In this document: piece by piece, positions 27,264 to 33,200 of the stretch
Position numbering within the stretch: position 1 is the first letter of the stretch
How the letters are laid out: every line of letters starts with the position of its first letter
NCBI GenBank assembly: GCA_024516035.1
Contig: CM044957.1
Location: forward strand, 46,333,933 to 46,397,932
Reading direction: 5' to 3'
Origin: Bactericera cockerelli
Lineage: Eukaryota; Arthropoda; Insecta; Hemiptera; Triozidae
Length of the DNA stretch: 64,000 nucleotides
Notes under the pieces: generated by a model
Databases searched by the model: none
Told to the model about the DNA's origin: nothing
The model's input: only the letters and a program-made list of their open reading frames with translations
Translations under genes and position numbers: made by a program

Positions 27264-30200
27264 CAACAACAAAAAAAGGCACTAGAAACAATATCAATAC
27301 ATCCTTCAAAATCAAAATTCACAGCAAACAAAAAATTTACGAGAAATAAGATTTCACAAAGATCCCCAACAACCAAAAACATCATTCCAGATGGCGGCAT
27401 TTGCTTCTGGTGGAAATGTGGTGAAGGATGGGAAGCAATCTAGAATCTCCTGGACGCATACCTTTCCAGTACTCCCACCCACCCCACTCTTCCTGATGGA
27501 AAGTGAAGTCAAGAAAATAATGGCGTACCTAGCCCAAAGAATCCAAACTTTGCTGAAAACAAAGTCTTCTGAGATCTGTAGTACCAATCCCGGCAGATTC
27601 TTTGACTCGTAATTGGCATTTGCCAACTAAATAAAACATCCTAGGTACAGAAATCATTGTGTTTTTATTATTTCTTAACAGATCTTAGCCTCATACTCCT
27701 TTCTTTTTTTTTCAATATGTCTTATACTTTATTTTGTACAATATATGTAAACTTAACCCAAAAAATTAACATATATACCCCTCGTCGAAAGTTTTAGACA
27801 CCTGGTCTAAAACTTGTGTTGACTGAGGGGGACTTGTGTTGACTGAGAGGGTGTGTTGACTGAGGGGGTATTTCTTACATGCATATCTCGAAACGTTCCA
27901 TCTAGGTATATTACGGGTCGATTCATAAAATCTCTCCACTATTGTCTGTCTTTGAAAGCTTCTTCCCGTTCTACATCTTGCCAGTGGAAACTTACAAGTG
28001 TAATGCCATCTCTGACCATGTCTGTTTACCTCTTTCTATGTCTTCCTCGGGGTCTAGTTCCATTTAGTTGTAGATCAAACATTTTCTTTAGTATTCGTTC
28101 TTGGTCCATTCTTCTCATGTGAACATACCATTTCAACCTACTTGTTCTTAACTTTTCTTCAGGATATTCTACTTTTCTTTTGGTCAAAGGCAGGAATTTT
28201 TTTTTTTAAACACCCAGGTCATCATGACTTGGGGTGTGGGATTTCCACCCACTAAAATCTCACCTGCTCAAAGAGCTAACCGCACCCGGAACCGAAAAAT
28301 ATCATTACTTCAAGTGCGGCGGTGTATAGGACCCTACTGATTTCGTTGTAGGGCCCTCCCATGTTTCTCTTTTATCACTTTTATCGCTCTCACATCGACC
28401 TCAGTAGCATGATCGATAAGGCAGCGGACTTGTAACCTGGAGGTCGGTGGTTCAAGTTTCGGTTTCAGATCAATCGCGTTGATTATCTGAGACTTTATAG
28501 TAGATCTTCTTCTGTAAAGGTTGGGCACCCCTGCTCTATTCATTCCCACTTTTCTTTGCTCGCCAACATTTCCTCTATTACATTATCTACACTTAACACT
28601 CTCCCTACCTTTGTATAACACTGCTCTCTCTGGACCTTAAACTTCTCATACACAAATTTCTTATCCTTTCTCTTCTTGTTTTTCCCAGCATACTTCTAAA
28701 TAAGGCGATATTATTATTATACATAAAATATTTTAACAAAGCAGGCCTTGTAATTGTTAGTCAAATCGATAGACCTTCGTAATTATGATTAATAAAAAAA
28801 ATTAAACTCATCCAGCCTGGGTCGGACCCTACCTGTATTGGACCCCCCCGGCTGGGTTTCGATCCCACGGCGTCTGGTGGTGATGCAAGCTATTTTAAAG
28901 TGGACTCTATAGGTGTTGATGAATAAGAACAGAACTACGAAATTTTAAAATGTTTTATGATTTTATTTATCAAACAGAGAAAATGAAACCCCAACTTGAG
29001 GAAGTAATAATCCTAGGAGGTTTCTAGAAGTGACGTAAACATTATTATTATTATAGTATGCTTTATTAGGAGGACAGAGTACAATGGTAACAGTGTAAAA
29101 TTAAGAAAAAACAAACAAATGACAAAATAAATAAGTAAAAAAGAAAATAACAATAATGTCCTACCTAAAGGGCGGGGTTATTGCCTGTGGCAATCTCTTC
29201 CACCCAACCCTTCTGGAAAACATCTGGAATCTCTGGATTCACAGAGTGCCGCCTTTACCACTGAGCTACCGGATCAGACAGAATGATATCAATGTTCTCG
29301 TTTCTCCGCAGATAATCTACCCCCACACGAAGGCTAACATGCTTGAGGAAGTAATAATCCCAGGAGGTTTCTAGAAGTGTCGTAAACATCTGGAATCTCT
29401 GGATTCACAGAGTGCCGCCTTTACCACTGAGCTACCGGGACGGACAAAATAATATCTATGTTCTTGTTTCTCCGCAGATAAGTTAGCTCAGTGGTAAAGG
29501 CGCGGCACTCTGTGAATCCAGAGATTCCAGACGTCGTGGGTTCGAAACCCAGCCGAGACATGACAAGTTATCCTCCCGTTAGTGATTTTTACCACATAAT
29601 AGCTACCGGATCAGACAGAATAATATCAGTATGTTCTTGTTTCTCCGCAGATAATCTACCCCCACACGAAGGCTGACATGCTGAGCAATGGCGCCAAGGA
29701 CTCGGATCTGGCCGCCTACCTGGAGAAGGTGCAGCTGGGCTATGTGCTGAACAGAGAGAAGGGCTGGGACACAGTGGCAGATTGGATAGACGTGCTGTCG
29801 GGGGGAGAGAAGCAGCGCATAGCTGTGAGTTGCTAGTCTACTTTCCTTCCAAGGGAATGCATATACAATAAATAAAGAGGTGCTATATTAAACTGATAGA
29901 ATAATGGGACTCCCTGTCTCGAGCCGACAGTCTAAATAAAGTACTACTATACTATACATTTGAGACAAACCAACGGGAAATTAATAACAACGGGAATACG
30001 TTAATGTTCATAGCATTTTCTTCAACCTAACCCTCAGAGTCTTGTTATTACTCGTATGTGGTCACAAGGTCAAATAAATGAGGAAATATTTATGCACTGG
30101 TTGGGATTCGAACCAACGGACCCCTACGCTACGGATAGTAATTAACACAAATATGATAACTTTTCCTTCTATCTTTTTTTTACTAGTAATATAAAATTTA

Positions 30201-33200
30201 TATCCATACTTTTTTTATTCCGAACTTTTCCATACTTTTTTATTTTTTGTTTGGGTGAAGACATTTTTTTTACAAATTTAAACATTATTCAGAAATTGGT
30301 CGGTTTATTTTTCTTGAACCTCTAATTCTCAAGTCGAAAAATTGAGAACTGTTCCTTCTTCCTCTGTATACAAAAAAAAAGAAATGAAAAATAAAACAAA
30401 AGATTTATTATTACCCCTTAAACAAAAAACAGTCTCGGAACCATCTCCGAGATCTAGGAACGAGATTGTATCGTCCTGTCTCGGATCCCAAAAAATGATA
30501 TCGGAGACACCTAGGAGACCATTCGGAGACTGCTCCGGGACAGTCTACGTCCGCACCGTAGCGTCGATTGCTGGTGCTCGAGATTGCTCCAAGATCGGTC
30601 TCGGGAACTGTCTCCGAGATCATTCTCGGGGACCGTCTCCGAGCCTTCTCGGAACCGTCTCCGAGAACATTCTCGGGGACTGTCTCCGAGCCTTCTCGGA
30701 ACCGTCTCCGAGAACATTCTCGGGGACTGTCTCTTCTAGACCACAGACCGTTTTAAATACCCTGGGAATTTTAGCTGTAAAACCACCTAAAAATAATACG
30801 ATACATTTTTATAATAGAACATTTTTTTTATTGTGAAATTTAAAATAAAATAATTAAGAACAAAACAAAAATAAAAGAAGAATACACCTTAAAGAATGAA
30901 AAATCCCAATAAGAGACTAGAAACAATTGGAATAAAGAGATTGCCATAGGCAATAACCAATAACCCCGCCCTTTAGTTAGGACATATGTATAGGACATAG
31001 GATACGAATTCAATTTTTAATATTAATTTTTCGAGTTTAAGTCAGTTCTAACTCAGTTAGGGTCCATTTCTGACCCCTAGTTGATAGAGATAATCCATGC
31101 TTATTTGACCCAAGGAATCTAAGGTATCAATATATTTATGCAATCAATTTAGAAACATTAGAAAAAAAATTGACATGAAAATAAAAGTATCACATAAGTT
31201 CACATCTTAAAAGTATCTCTATCTTTAGTCACAGCAGACTACCCAGACGGCACAGAAAGTGTTTAAAAAGATTTTAAAAACACTTATTTTGACAAGATTC
31301 AAACATTTTATAAAGCTTATTTTGACAAGGCTTAACATTTTAGAAACACTTTTATAAGCTTACTATTTCCTCCCCCTGAGCATTTTATTAAGCTTATTTT
31401 TACAAGGTTTTGGAAATTGAATACCTACTTAATAATTAAGGGGCTCCATATTGAATTTCATACCACCGCCATTGCCCGGAAAAAATTGAAAATTGTGATT
31501 TCACAGGAAATTTTTAAAATTAATTTGGATTTGATGAAAAATATACTATTTCAAGGCAATTTGGTTCTACAATGATGAAAAGCTGTTGATGAAATGCTAA
31601 CATTAATAAATAAGAAGACAATTTGTGTTTTTCAGTTTTATATTTTTCCATTTTCATGGTAAAAGAATTAAAAGCAAAAATATGTAACAAACAAAAACAT
31701 GAAACAAACAGAATATAATACATAGAATCAGCAGATAAATTAAGCCAAGTGGACTTAATTAATCTAAATCTATTATACATATAGGTAATTAAGAGAGAGA
31801 TGTGCTGAAATGCCATCTTCCTGCCCAGCAGCAGGCTGCCCGAAGACAAAGACTACCAGAACAGAAGTTGAGATTATTAGAGATGAAATTAGGAAATAGA
31901 ACCCAGAGAGAATTTTGACTATAATATGGCATTCATAAAAAAAAGAACAGTCTTCCAGATTTTTTTGTTTGTTTGATTAAAGTGGGTTTAACCTCAATTG
32001 CATAGTCATATCATGACCGAGGTTTTACCCTCATTTGCAGGAAACTCACAAACCTGTTACCCACATTAAGCTCACCGAGCCTGGGTTGGGCCATTTTATT
32101 CTGAATTTACTGGGAATAGTACCAGGTAGCCACATTAACCTCACCCAGCCTGATAAAGGCTGTGTATACACATGTCAGCCTCATATTTTCTAAAGAAGGA
32201 GAATTATCTGTTTCACAACAACAAAAATGAACCAAAATCTTTAGATTACGGGGAGTAGTCAAATCTTGAATAATACAAGCTACTGTTTTAAAAATTAAAA
32301 TTAATGAACACATTATAGTAAAAAATGTACTTATTACAAGTAAAAAAACTGTCTAAATTTGCAACACTTAATACTTCTTCTAAACTTACAATATTTTTAC
32401 TGGGAATAGTACCAGGTAGCCACATTAACCTCACCCAGCCTGATAAAGGCTGTGTATACACATGTCAGCCTCATATTTTCTAAAGAAGGAGAATTATCTG
32501 TTTCACAACAACAAAAATGAACCAAAATCTTTAGATTACGGGGAGTAGTCAAGGAATGCCTCATTTTTAAAGGGAACAGAATTGCTGTTTGAAAGAAAAA
32601 AAAACTGTGAATTGAACACAGGATCTATTGATTATGGAACAGTATAGTCAAATCTTCAATAATGTGAACCTATTAAAAAGCCTTTAGCTAGTCAGTTCTC
32701 TGTTCATAGTTGTCTAGCAAAACACTGGTCTTTTCCCTGTTTAAAATCCCCCAGTCAGACACCTGTTAAGAGTGTGATTCTGATTAAGTGGAATATCTGG
32801 AACAGGTTAATCTCCAGCATTTCCACATACATATCCTGGTTTGACTATAAAAAAATGTAAAATGTAAGATATTGTTTAGATATTGCTTACCCCACTAATT
32901 GGAGTGTAAAACTCACTTATGATTAATGCATGGAAATTGGTACAATTTAGAACAGTAAACTTTTTAAAGTAGAGAAAAATTTCTTTTTAGTTACACCCTA
33001 AAACTATGATGTAGGAACTTTAGAAGAGTCAACTTGTTGGACTTTTATCTGAAATTGTTAGATATAATTATTTTGTGTAAATCATCAATTTGTAGTCACT
33101 TTCACTTATCCCATGTCAGGTTCAATATGTTTGAGGAGGGAGGCAGCTTCAATAGGTTTCTTCAGGTTGAAGCTATGTTGGATTGGATGCACAATACATG

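Noticed and set aside
30342..30836. 164-codon frame rich in E/P/S/R
   Set aside because: It reads through the palindromic subterminal repeats of the 3.45-kb element.
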